Shown piece by piece: positions 26,736 through 35,049 of a stretch of DNA of 64,000 bases (position 1 is the first letter of the stretch; each line of letters opens with the position of its first letter). The notes below the pieces were generated by a model. The model was given only the letters and a program-made list of their open reading frames with translations. It had not been told where the DNA came from and did no database searches. Source of the stretch: G963663365 sp963663365 (GTDB lineage: Bacteria; Hinthialibacterota; Hinthialibacteria; Hinthialibacterales; G963663365); NCBI GenBank assembly GCA_963663365.2, contig CAXXIH010000001.1:1736001-1800000 (forward strand), written 5' to 3'. The translations under genes were made by a program, and so were the position numbers.

Positions 26736-27953
26736 ATGCTCATGAAAATCGGCGTTGTTATGAAAAGTGGGGGGCGAAAGCAAATCCAAGAACGACTGGC
26801 AGGTGTCACTCTTGTTGTTGTGGCCGCCATGATGACCACCTTTATGTTGGCTCTGGCGGTGGGGGTCGATCTAGGATTCGCTTATATGGTGCGCACACAA
26901 CTCCAGGGAGCGGCGGATCCCGCTGCTTTGGCCGGAGCGGCCCAGCTGATGGATGAGGATCTGTTGGCCGGCATCCATGACCTTTCAGACAATCTGCCTT
27001 TGGCTCGGAATGCTGCCGTTTCATACGCCGCCTTCAACAAAAGCACCGGCGAGAGCATGCCCCTTGATATCAACGATGCCAACTTTAGCGATGGCGATGT
27101 CGTGATCGGTTATCTTGAGAATCCTTCGGATATTGTTTCTCCCTTTCTCTTGGAAGATCTCAGCCAAGCCAACAGCGTCCAGGTTACTATCCGGCGCTTT
27201 GCCTCAAACGGCAATCCGGTCGATCTTTTCTTCTCTCATGCCTTTGGGGATGGTCAATCCAATGTTTGGGCGACCGCGACCGCCACAGTCGATGACCGGG
27301 TGATCGGTTTTACGCATGTTCCGGGTTCCGATGAGACTTATCCAATTCTGCCATTTGCGCTTGATCGGAGTATTTTTGAACAAAACTTAGTCAGTGGTCC
27401 CGATGATTGGACCTACGATGCCGATGTGCAAAGTTTTGCAGTTGGTGGGGATGGGATTTCGGAAATTCTGATGTATCCCTACAAACTAAAAGAGAATCCC
27501 GAATATGAAAATCCCGCCGGGAATTTCGGTACAGTCGATATCGGCGGCCATGATAACAGCACTTCCGAACTCTCTCGACAAATCTTGGTTGGTATTTCCG
27601 GGATAGAATTAGATACCATCGATGGATTGATTTTGGAGGATCACAGCGGATCATGGTACAAAGATTTGAATGGGGATACCGGAATGAGTGTAGCCATCAA
27701 AGACGAACTTGAAGCGGCTATCGGCGAGGATCGAATCCTGCCGCTTTTCGATATCCTTGGCGGAAGCGGCGATAACTCCATGTTCCGAATTGTCCGTTTT
27801 GTTCCTGTACGTATCGTTGATGTGGGTTTGACCGGTGCACCAAATACCCGGCATGTATTGGTGCAACCGTTTCAACAGACCTCGCGCAATGCGGTTACCG
27901 CTCCAACCGCGCCTTCGAATGGGCTTCTCTATAAGCTTTCATTAACCCGCTAA
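26736..27953 (+). CDS. TadG/TadE-like membrane-anchored protein
   Basis: 405 residues. Residues about 22-50 form one hydrophobic helix followed by DLGFAYMVRTQLQGAADPAALAGAAQL, the hallmark of the putative Flp pilus-assembly TadE/G-like N-terminus (often annotated 'pilus assembly protein' or 'TadE-like'). The rest is a beta-rich exported domain with no recognised family. Three ATGs are in frame at the start and none has a good SD. No tad ATPase or Flp pilin gene is nearby, so this is an isolated member. Confidence 0.75.
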   Translation: MLMKIGVVMKSGGRKQIQERLAGVTLVVVAAMMTTFMLALAVGVDLGFAYMVRTQLQGAADPAALAGAAQLMDEDLLAGIHDLSDNLPLARNAAVSYAAFNKSTGESMPLDINDANFSDGDVVIGYLENPSDIVSPFLLEDLSQANSVQVTIRRFASNGNPVDLFFSHAFGDGQSNVWATATATVDDRVIGFTHVPGSDETYPILPFALDRSIFEQNLVSGPDDWTYDADVQSFAVGGDGISEILMYPYKLKENPEYENPAGNFGTVDIGGHDNSTSELSRQILVGISGIELDTIDGLILEDHSGSWYKDLNGDTGMSVAIKDELEAAIGEDRILPLFDILGGSGDNSMFRIVRFVPVRIVDVGLTGAPNTRHVLVQPFQQTSRNAVTAPTAPSNGLLYKLSLTR

Positions 27954-28023
27954 GACAGTTATGTCTTATCACAGCAAAAACAAAGAATCGTCTATAACTA
28001 TTTATTGATTAAAATCACAAGTT

Positions 28024-29367
28024 TTATCGATATGTATCGCACTCCATTATATTGGATACCGCGAAGCGATTGTTGAAGTCATTTTGTACAGGAGCAAAGG
28101 CCTGCGTCCCGGCAAAGAGACCGGCGGTTTGCTCACTGAAAGGCAGCCGGGAAGGATCGTCATCGTAGACACCAACGGTCAATGCGACAATCTGCACACC
28201 GGAATCGAAGACACCATAGGGATCGGGCGGGAGCGCCGGATCGATGTCCCGGGGATCATGAAAAATCGCCAATGCGCCGTCCTGTTCGAATGGCCGTGTA
28301 TCCGTTGGATCATTATTCTCAAGATATCCATTCAGATTAACCGCGCTACTTCCGAGTGGGCCTGCATAATCGGTATTTCCCACCTCAAAGGCCAGTCTTA
28401 GTGCGTCGGTGTTGAACGGAGCTGAAGTGAAACCGGTCACGCCCGCAACTGGCTCTACATCAACTTGGTCATCAGCGACGAGATTTCCCGTACCGTTATC
28501 CCGCAATGTACTGACACGGATCGAACGGGTTTGGGCGGCCAAATCGAGTTTCAGGGCCAGATTGCCGGGGCCACCCGCCGACTCGTTCAAGGCTTCTCCG
28601 CGCAGCTGATCGATTATGGGATTGGTGTTGCCGTCAATATTAAAAATGGCTGCCGAGCCGATGCTTCCGCCTTGTATACTCCACTCCCATGCGCCTTCAG
28701 CTGATAATGTAATATCAATTTGAGGTGTAATTGCCGGAACAGCCAATGCGGGAACGGCGGCCATCAGGGTGTTCTCTAGGGACAGACCATCAATTTCTCC
28801 TACGGCCACGGCATCGTCAAAGACCGTGTTGGATGGCTGGGTTAGCGCCTCAATGGCGGATGTGAGTTCGGCCAGTGCGGCGTTGATTCGTGTCTTAACC
28901 GCGCTGCGCAAGTCCTCAAGCGTGGTATTTGCCAATAGCCCTTCATCGCCCAAGAGGCCGCCGCCGATGTTGAGCAGCTCGTCACCGGTCACATCCAGAG
29001 TCTGCAGCAACACTTGTGTGTCTGCGGCCAGCGCATAACCCGTTGGTTCGTTGTTGACGGTCATTTGGCCCGGGCGATAAAAAGTCCGGCCATTAAAGGA
29101 AATTGCGCCATCCGAGAGCCGGAGAGAGAGCATCACATTGCCTGCGTAGAAGCTGATTACGCCCTGCGTGGCTACAATGTTATCCACCTGATAGGCGGTG
29201 AATACGGCCGTATTGTTCGTGGAATCGAGAATAGGTTCTGCATAATTAACCGGCTGTGGATAGGCCGAATCCAGGCCCAAATACGCGGCGAGATCGGCGG
29301 TTTGAGCCTGCGAAACCATAGGCGCGGACAGCAGGATTACGATGAGGATCGAGACGGAAAATTTCAT
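28024..29367 (-). CDS. Uncharacterised secreted protein
   Basis: 447 residues with a clear signal peptide (cleavage near SQAQTAD, about residue 22). Composition is acidic and Asn/Ala/Leu-rich, suggesting a secreted beta structure. Residues about 120-190 are helical and Ala-rich (LRSAVKTRINAALAELTSAIEAL). No family recognised. SD GGGGGTG precedes the ATG. Convergent with the TadG-like gene and divergent from the membrane protein at 29560. Confidence 0.75.
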   Translation of the reverse strand: MKFSVSILIVILLSAPMVSQAQTADLAAYLGLDSAYPQPVNYAEPILDSTNNTAVFTAYQVDNIVATQGVISFYAGNVMLSLRLSDGAISFNGRTFYRPGQMTVNNEPTGYALAADTQVLLQTLDVTGDELLNIGGGLLGDEGLLANTTLEDLRSAVKTRINAALAELTSAIEALTQPSNTVFDDAVAVGEIDGLSLENTLMAAVPALAVPAITPQIDITLSAEGAWEWSIQGGSIGSAAIFNIDGNTNPIIDQLRGEALNESAGGPGNLALKLDLAAQTRSIRVSTLRDNGTGNLVADDQVDVEPVAGVTGFTSAPFNTDALRLAFEVGNTDYAGPLGSSAVNLNGYLENNDPTDTRPFEQDGALAIFHDPRDIDPALPPDPYGVFDSGVQIVALTVGVYDDDPSRLPFSEQTAGLFAGTQAFAPVQNDFNNRFAVSNIMECDTYR

Positions 29368-29559
29368 GGCACACCCCCAGAGGCCTGATGAAATGGATAA
29401 ACGCTACCGTTACCGGAAATGATCTTATCACAGGCCCTCCAGGCTGTCAGCGAAAAATGCCGAATTCCAACCCCTCGAGCCGAAAATCCCCAAATCAGCG
29501 CTTATGTTCACTCGCCTCTGGCTGCGCTACAATGGCATCGACGGCACAGGGGGTTGCGG

Positions 29560-30210
29560 ATGGAAAACGAACAAAAGAAGCCTGGCTGGCTTTTTATGGC
29601 GCAGTGGCTGGGGGTGTGCATCGCCGGACCGTGGGTGATGCTGTTTGGCGGCGTTGTCGTGCAATTTGTGTTTCGAAAGTCGATCTTGTCTCATTTAAGA
29701 GGTCCCGATTTTCCCAGCGAAATAGACTGGCTGATCCAGAATTGGATTCATTTATTGGCCGGGGGTGCGGCATGGGCGCTGATGGCGATGCTGCAATGGT
29801 TGGTTTTTAGACAATTCTTGCCTCAAATGCGTATGGGACCGTGGGTGGCTTGGTCCTGCATATTCTTTGTTTTGTGGTATGAGTTGACTCTAAACAACCT
29901 TATGTTTTTGTTTTTTTATCTGAATTTTTTGCTGATCGGATTTGGGCAGTGGATCGTTCTTCGCAAACATCTCTCGAAAGCTGCATGGTGGATACCCGCG
30001 TATGGCCTTGCGTATAATTTGGGCATCTTTGTAGCTGAACAAGTGCACTTTGATAAGTTGGGAATGCTTTCCGAGGCTCTATGTTTTAGTGTGACCTTCG
30101 GCCTCATCACCGGCCCGGTCATGCTCTGGCTCCTGCGTACGAACACCATAGAACCTGAGATGGCAGTAGGTGAAGCGGAAGAAATAACAGATGGCGAGGC
30201 GGCCGGTTAA
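29560..30210 (+). CDS. Uncharacterised multi-pass membrane protein
   Basis: 216 residues with about six hydrophobic segments and a short acidic C-terminal tail. The ATG at 29560 is chosen because AGGGGG lies 10 bases upstream; the frame could extend to 29419. The opening KKPGWLFMAQW and about 35 bases upstream (TACAAT ... CGGCACAGG-GGTTGCGG) recur at 31.3 kb as a truncated copy. Function unknown. Confidence 0.75.
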   Translation: MENEQKKPGWLFMAQWLGVCIAGPWVMLFGGVVVQFVFRKSILSHLRGPDFPSEIDWLIQNWIHLLAGGAAWALMAMLQWLVFRQFLPQMRMGPWVAWSCIFFVLWYELTLNNLMFLFFYLNFLLIGFGQWIVLRKHLSKAAWWIPAYGLAYNLGIFVAEQVHFDKLGMLSEALCFSVTFGLITGPVMLWLLRTNTIEPEMAVGEAEEITDGEAAG

Positions 30211-30232
30211 ACAGAGTCCCGAAGAATGAAAT

Positions 30233-30502
30233 CTACGATGATTCTCTCTGCAAAAGTATCTCTTTTGTATAAGCCAGGCCCATGGATACAATCGCGATTG
30301 GACCCGCGATGCTGAGAATACTCAGCAGGATTGAGGTTTCGGTTGTGGTTAGCAAAATCCAATCCGATAGGACTTTATCCCAGACCACACGAAAAGCCCA
30401 AAAGTTAAGCCCGAATAAGAGAAGTGCGCCGAGGCAATTGAGCCCATTGAACGATAATACGTGAAACCAACACCATCGACGCTTCCGATTGAGGCTGTTC
30501 AT
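30233..30502 (-). CDS. Small two-helix membrane protein
   Basis: 89 residues with two hydrophobic segments (LNCLGALLLFGLNFWAF and ILLSILSIAGPIAIVSMGL), a basic N-terminus and a KEILLQRESS tail. Basic ends predict both termini in the cytoplasm. No strong SD. Convergent with the gene at 29560, 22 bases away. The hydrophobic pattern is the main reason for calling it real. Confidence 0.5.
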   Translation of the reverse strand: MNSLNRKRRWCWFHVLSFNGLNCLGALLLFGLNFWAFRVVWDKVLSDWILLTTTETSILLSILSIAGPIAIVSMGLAYTKEILLQRESS

Positions 30503-30644
30503 GGTTTGATTTTAATCTCTAATTCAATTTGTTTCAATATACTTGAGGCCATGCAGCAAATCATTGGTTATGCAGGATAAAATATCTTGAAATAAAAAGC
30601 AGACCGGGTTTAGCTATCTGGGGCACCGGAGGGATACAACGGAT

Positions 30645-31211
30645 TCAAGGTCCCCAAATCGCAATGTCGCCATCACTTCCTAATCCGTTGCTCATATCAT
30701 ATTGCCAACGATCTCCCCCATTTTTCGAGGCCTTTACCATAACCATGTTCCCCGAGTCGTATTCTCCGTCCGGACCACACGAATACATGGACCAAATCCC
30801 ACGGAAATCCTCCATTTCTAGCTCACTATAACCTTGTGATATAAACTCAATTGTACCTTTGCCGGTATAGAAATAGCTGTTTATTGCATTTATTTCCGCC
30901 ATCTCCCGTAAAAACATGCTACAAAACAAATCAGCGGGTAACCTGTCAATATATGGCATAGGAGTTGTTAAAACATATAAAGGAAAAGCTGCATTATTAG
31001 ATCGGGGACTGTCTGGTGGATAGCTGCCAGCATCCAATCGATATATCTCAAGAGCCGTGCGTAGCGCAGATAAATCAGCCTTGACCGCGGACACTTTCGA
31101 CCGTATCCGTGCATTCTGAAAGTTTGGTATAGCAATCGCGGCCAGTATGCCGATAATGGCAACGACAATCAGCAGTTCGATCAGCGTAAAAGCCTTGTAC
31201 CTGCGATCCAT
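30645..31211 (-). CDS. Prepilin-type pseudopilin
   Basis: 188 residues. The ATG at 31211 has GGGGGTG upstream and gives the short basic leader MDRRYKAFTLIEL typical of class III signals; the frame could extend 84 bases further but has no SD there. Mature helix ELLIVVAIIGILAAIAIPNF, then ARIRSKVSAVKADLSALRTA and DAGSYPP, as in GspG-like proteins. C-terminus YDMSNGLGSDGDIAIWGP shares the SNGLxSxGD motif of the other two. No assembly genes adjoin it. Confidence 0.87.
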   Translation of the reverse strand: MDRRYKAFTLIELLIVVAIIGILAAIAIPNFQNARIRSKVSAVKADLSALRTALEIYRLDAGSYPPDSPRSNNAAFPLYVLTTPMPYIDRLPADLFCSMFLREMAEINAINSYFYTGKGTIEFISQGYSELEMEDFRGIWSMYSCGPDGEYDSGNMVMVKASKNGGDRWQYDMSNGLGSDGDIAIWGP

Positions 31212-31338
31212 CAACACCCCCTGCTGGATACTACTTGAGTCAAAAATAACACATACCGTCCCCGATGTCATCCAAAATCCCCCGCCACAAACCATCCCTA
31301 ACCGCCTACAATAGACCCAACGGCACAGGAGGTTGCGG

Positions 31339-31401
31339 ATGGATAACGCACGGAAAACGCCTGGTTGGGTATTTGTGGTTCAGTGGGTGGCGGTCTCATG
31401 A
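31339..31401 (+). pseudogene. Truncated duplicate of the 29560 gene start
   Basis: 20 codons opening with KTPGWVFVVQW, homologous to KKPGWLFMAQW at the start of the 29560 gene, preceded by the same TACAAT and GGCACAGG-GGTTGCGG leader. It stops at TGA 31399-31401, overlapping the ATG of the next gene (ATGA, 31398). It looks like a duplication remnant that now provides promoter, SD and translational coupling for that gene. Confidence 0.6.
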
Positions 31402-32096
31402 TTAAGAAAGAAGACCAGGAAGAACTAAAAAGCGATCTGCGGCGGATTGTTGACCGGCTGAATGAATTGGAACTTCAGTATCTGGCGGATGAATTTTCTG
31501 AATTGTTGGATGCAGAGATAAATCGTGAATGGCTCCATCGCATGCAAAGAGCTTTTTTTCGAGTGAGAGTCTTGCGTGAAAAAAACGATTTATCTTCTTT
31601 GGAAGATACCGATATCGAATGGCGGATTAAATGGTTATCCGCGGACATTGGCTATCTATCGGGATTCGAAGATGTGGACATAAGCTGGGATGATGGGAGA
31701 GACTGGCAGAATCTGGAGAAAAAATATATTCCATGTCCGGAATATCAGGATTCCGAAAAGCCAGAAATTTGTTCTGTGCTTCCTCTAAAAGAAATCAATC
31801 ATGTGTTTGATATTTATCAAAAAATGCGATTGCTCCAAGAGCATATGTATACCAACGGGCATGTGAAGCATGTAGAGGATATTCAAAAAGGCTGTTATGC
31901 GGGCACAGGGGGAGAAGCTATGATGACATTTCGGAATATCTTCCGTGAAATCCTTAAATCAAAAAAGTCGCTCGATGATGAGACATGCAGCCGCATCTCT
32001 GAAATCCAAAGCGACATTTTTCTTGTTACGCATCCTGTATTGACACGTCTGCGGTTAATGATGAAAAAGATGCTTCAGATGATTTTGGGGAGATAG
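31398..32096 (+). CDS. Uncharacterised soluble protein
   Basis: 232 residues, charged and helical, no signal peptide, no membrane segment, no recognised family. Acidic N-terminal half with Trp-rich patches (DIEWRIKWLSADIGYLSG, DISWDDGRDW) and a basic Met/Lys-rich end (LRLMMKKMLQMI). The start overlaps the stop of the truncated copy by ATGA; an in-frame TTG 33 bases upstream has no SD. Convergent with the tRNA gene. Confidence 0.65.
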   Translation: MIKKEDQEELKSDLRRIVDRLNELELQYLADEFSELLDAEINREWLHRMQRAFFRVRVLREKNDLSSLEDTDIEWRIKWLSADIGYLSGFEDVDISWDDGRDWQNLEKKYIPCPEYQDSEKPEICSVLPLKEINHVFDIYQKMRLLQEHMYTNGHVKHVEDIQKGCYAGTGGEAMMTFRNIFREILKSKKSLDDETCSRISEIQSDIFLVTHPVLTRLRLMMKKMLQMILGR

Positions 32097-32111
32097 GAAA
32101 GAGGGAAATCA

Positions 32112-32193
32112 TGCGAGCGGGGAGACTCGAACTCCCACGGGTCGCCCCACTAGATCCTAAGTCTAGCGCGTCTACCAGTTCCGCCACGCTCGC
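32112..32193 (-). tRNA. tRNA-Leu (UAG anticodon)
   Basis: 82 nt on the minus strand. Acceptor GCGAGCG pairs with CGCTCGC, discriminator A73, D-arm with TGGTAGAC, anticodon stem CTAGA/TCTAG with loop CTTAGGA (anticodon TAG), long class-II variable arm typical of Leu, and T-arm GTTCGAGTC. CCA is not encoded, so it must be added after 3' processing. Confidence 0.95.
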
Positions 32194-32352
32194 GGGATGA
32201 ACAGGCTAGTGCTCCCACGCCCCCGGGGTCAACGGTTCGCGGCGTACCTTGTGCAAGCATTTGCATGGGGCGGAGAGTGCATTTGTCTATTCTGCATAGC
32301 CCCCTTTGCCAGCCGGGTAGCGGCTACCATACTGCTGTGCGGAGGTTTGCTT

Positions 32353-33177
32353 ATGGTTCGTACGGTATGTGCCGTTATGGCAAGTATCTTGATCTGGAGC
32401 GGAGGTGTTGCCACCGCTCAACAGCCTACAGTATTACGCGTCGCCAGCGTTGCCTTTGTCCCTGTAAAGTGGGATAAAGAGTCCAATCTGCGCCGAATGA
32501 CCGAACTGGCCCATTGGGCCGTGAAACAGAATCCGGACCTAATTGTCTTCCCGGAAGGAATCCTGGAAGGCTATGTCATCGATGAGGTCCGTGAGGTTGA
32601 AGATGAGAATCGCGGCTCGATCCGGCATCAATTCCTGGGCCTGGGCGAGCCGATTGACGGTCTCTTTGTGCAACGGCTTTGCGGCCTGGCCGCCGAACTG
32701 AAAACAACCATCATTTTCGGCACGCTTCTGCGTGAAATGGAAAGCAACACACTCTTTAATTCCGCTTTGGTGCTTTCACCGGAAGGCGAAGTTATTGGAC
32801 GTTACGACAAACGCCGCACGATACATGAAGGTTGGGCCGATGAATTTTATCGTCGAGGCGACACTTTCCCCACCTTCGATATCGGCAAAGCCCGCATCGG
32901 CATCATGATTTGCTACGACCGCCATTTTCAAGAGATTCCCGATGGATTGGTACAAAACGGCGCTGAAGTGATTATCAATCCATCTTACGGAAGTCATAAC
33001 AAAAAGAATGATAAAGAAATGATGGAGCGCGCGAAGAAATCCGGTGTTCCGATCCTTTTTTGTCATCCCAAACAGAATCTATTCATCGACGCTGAAGGCC
33101 AAATCATCGCCGATGACCATAATAAACCGGACGGAACGATCACCGTGGTCGATATGCCGTTCGTAAAACGTCAGTAG
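32353..33177 (+). CDS. Exported nitrilase-superfamily carbon-nitrogen hydrolase
   Basis: About 274 residues. The ATG at 32353 has GGAGG upstream and gives a signal peptide ending near ATAQQ; the longer frame from 32197 overlaps the tRNA flank. Catalytic triad: Glu68 (VFPEGILEGY), Lys153 (YDKRRTIHEG), Cys187 (IGIMICYDRHF). These enzymes hydrolyse C-N bonds in amides, ureas or nitriles; the substrate is unknown. Export is unusual for the family. It lies 20 bases before the sulfatase-like gene, so they are probably co-transcribed. Confidence 0.87.
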   Translation: MVRTVCAVMASILIWSGGVATAQQPTVLRVASVAFVPVKWDKESNLRRMTELAHWAVKQNPDLIVFPEGILEGYVIDEVREVEDENRGSIRHQFLGLGEPIDGLFVQRLCGLAAELKTTIIFGTLLREMESNTLFNSALVLSPEGEVIGRYDKRRTIHEGWADEFYRRGDTFPTFDIGKARIGIMICYDRHFQEIPDGLVQNGAEVIINPSYGSHNKKNDKEMMERAKKSGVPILFCHPKQNLFIDAEGQIIADDHNKPDGTITVVDMPFVKRQ

Positions 33178-33197
33178 GTATGTTTGCTGAATAGCCG

Positions 33198-35039
33198 ATG
33201 AGAATTACGATTTGCTGTGCTGTCTGTGCTGTGCTTTTAGGCGCTTGTTCCAAGGAGCCAACGCATCTCACGAACCGGCCTAATTTGTTATTGATTACAG
33301 TCGATACGCTTCGTACCGACCGTCTGGGTGCATTTGGCGCATCCGTCGAAACGCCTGCCTCGGACCGTCTGGCCGACAACGGTTTCACATTCAAACAAGC
33401 ACTTACAACCAATACTGTGACTTTGCCCGCGCATAGTACGGTTATGACCGGACGTCTGCCGCATGAACATCACGTACACGATAACGTCGGTTATAAGTTG
33501 GAAGAAAACCAACTCACCTTGGCGGAAATCCTAAGCGATTCCGGCTACCAAACCGCCGGGTTTGTGGGGGCTTTTGTGCTCGATGGACGTTTTGGAATTG
33601 CCCAGGGATTTTCGCATTACGATGACGATCTATCCCAGGGATTCTCCTCGCAACACGAAATCGGCAAAGAGAAGAATGTTGGGCATTGCACACAGGCTTG
33701 GCGAATTCTAGAGGTGCCGAATAATACAACTTCGCTTAAAATCTCCGCGCCGCACCGGGCCGAATCAAAGGATGGAGAATTCGAGTATTTGCTCCTAAGC
33801 GATGACGATGGTGATAAAGCCCCTGATCGTTACATCGAGCGGTCGCCGGTTATGCAAGGTGCAATGGACGAGTGGTCTTCATACACCTTTAAGATACCAA
33901 CGCCTGCGCCGCAAGGCCTTTTTGTGGGGATGACATGGCGAAGCCGGGGGGGGAAGCGAATTAGTTATGCCCAAGGTTTAGGCACGTTATCCAATTGGAA
34001 AGGGCTTGAGCAAAAAGTTTGGTTTTCGCGGAGCTATGCCAAAATCCCCGATGAATGTACCGATGGTCCGCGTGCGTGTGACTTGCGAGTTGTATTTCTT
34101 GATGCACAGGGAAATGAGACAGGCCATGCCGGACTTGAAGGCGATGAAATTGGCGCGGTCAACGGTGGCCGCTATTGGAATGGCCTTCCGTATCAAAATT
34201 TTGAGCGGCGCGCCGAAACTGTTGTCGATAGTGCGTTGGCATGGCTTGAGAAGGCTGAAGAACCCTGGTTTGTGTGGGTGCACGTATTCGATCCGCATAT
34301 TGTTTATCTTCCACCCGAACCGTTTCTCTCCGAGTATGAAGACAAACTCTATGATGGTGAGGTTGCCTATGCCGAGCATCATCTCAACCGGATTATGCAG
34401 TGGCTGGACCAAACTGACCGTTTCGATTCAACCGCTATTGTGTATAGCGCGGATCATGGCGAAAGCCTGGGCGAACATGATTATTGGGGACACGGTAACG
34501 ATCTTTATGAACCTTGTTTGCATGTCCCGCTATTTGTAAAACCGCCCTATCAAACATCCGGTGAAGCAGTGGATGATATGGTAAGCCTGGTGTCGGTTGC
34601 ACCTACAGCGTTGGAATTGCTCGGGATTGAGATTCCCACCGAAATCTCTGCGAAACCGCTTTTAACTCACCAGAAACAAGATGACAACCAGACTGCTGAT
34701 TTGTGGGACAAAGAATGGCAGCTGGACCGCACTGCCTTAACTCCTTTTACATTTTCAGAAACCTATCGCTACGAACGTCCCTATAAAGGCGGGGCGATGT
34801 TGGGGATTCGTTCCTCGGATTGGAAGTTGATTATGGTTCCGCGTGACGATGAGAAAGATGCCTATCATCTCACAGAGGATCCTGAAGAGGTCAAGCCATT
34901 AAGAAATCACATGCCTCTCGGTTTTGATAAACCTTATGCACGGCTTCCGGAGTTGTTGGACTTGGAAAAAAGCCAGCCCAATTTGGAGGATATGACTGAA
35001 GAGGAGATCGAACGGCTCAAAGCGGGCGGGTATTTGTAA
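33198..35039 (+). CDS. Sulfatase-like hydrolase lipoprotein with inserted domain
   Basis: 613 residues. Lipobox LLGAC near residue 17, so an envelope lipoprotein. Sulfatase/alkaline-phosphatase-superfamily core: LLLITVDTLRTDRLG, TLPAHSTVMTG, and the metal-binding DHGESLGEHDYWGHG. The formylglycine position (CxPxR in true sulfatases) is Thr75 (TxPAH), so a sulfatase of the classical type is unlikely; a phosphoesterase or other hydrolase is possible. About 160 residues, roughly 165-330, form an insert of beta-rich, uncharacterised sequence. The core resumes at NFERRAETVVDSALAWL and ends with a basic tail. Confidence 0.82.
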   Translation: MRITICCAVCAVLLGACSKEPTHLTNRPNLLLITVDTLRTDRLGAFGASVETPASDRLADNGFTFKQALTTNTVTLPAHSTVMTGRLPHEHHVHDNVGYKLEENQLTLAEILSDSGYQTAGFVGAFVLDGRFGIAQGFSHYDDDLSQGFSSQHEIGKEKNVGHCTQAWRILEVPNNTTSLKISAPHRAESKDGEFEYLLLSDDDGDKAPDRYIERSPVMQGAMDEWSSYTFKIPTPAPQGLFVGMTWRSRGGKRISYAQGLGTLSNWKGLEQKVWFSRSYAKIPDECTDGPRACDLRVVFLDAQGNETGHAGLEGDEIGAVNGGRYWNGLPYQNFERRAETVVDSALAWLEKAEEPWFVWVHVFDPHIVYLPPEPFLSEYEDKLYDGEVAYAEHHLNRIMQWLDQTDRFDSTAIVYSADHGESLGEHDYWGHGNDLYEPCLHVPLFVKPPYQTSGEAVDDMVSLVSVAPTALELLGIEIPTEISAKPLLTHQKQDDNQTADLWDKEWQLDRTALTPFTFSETYRYERPYKGGAMLGIRSSDWKLIMVPRDDEKDAYHLTEDPEEVKPLRNHMPLGFDKPYARLPELLDLEKSQPNLEDMTEEEIERLKAGGYL

Positions 35040-35049
35040 TCACTCTGTT

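Noticed and set aside
33198..35039. Active formylglycine-dependent sulfatase
   Set aside because: The catalytic position is Thr, not Cys or Ser.
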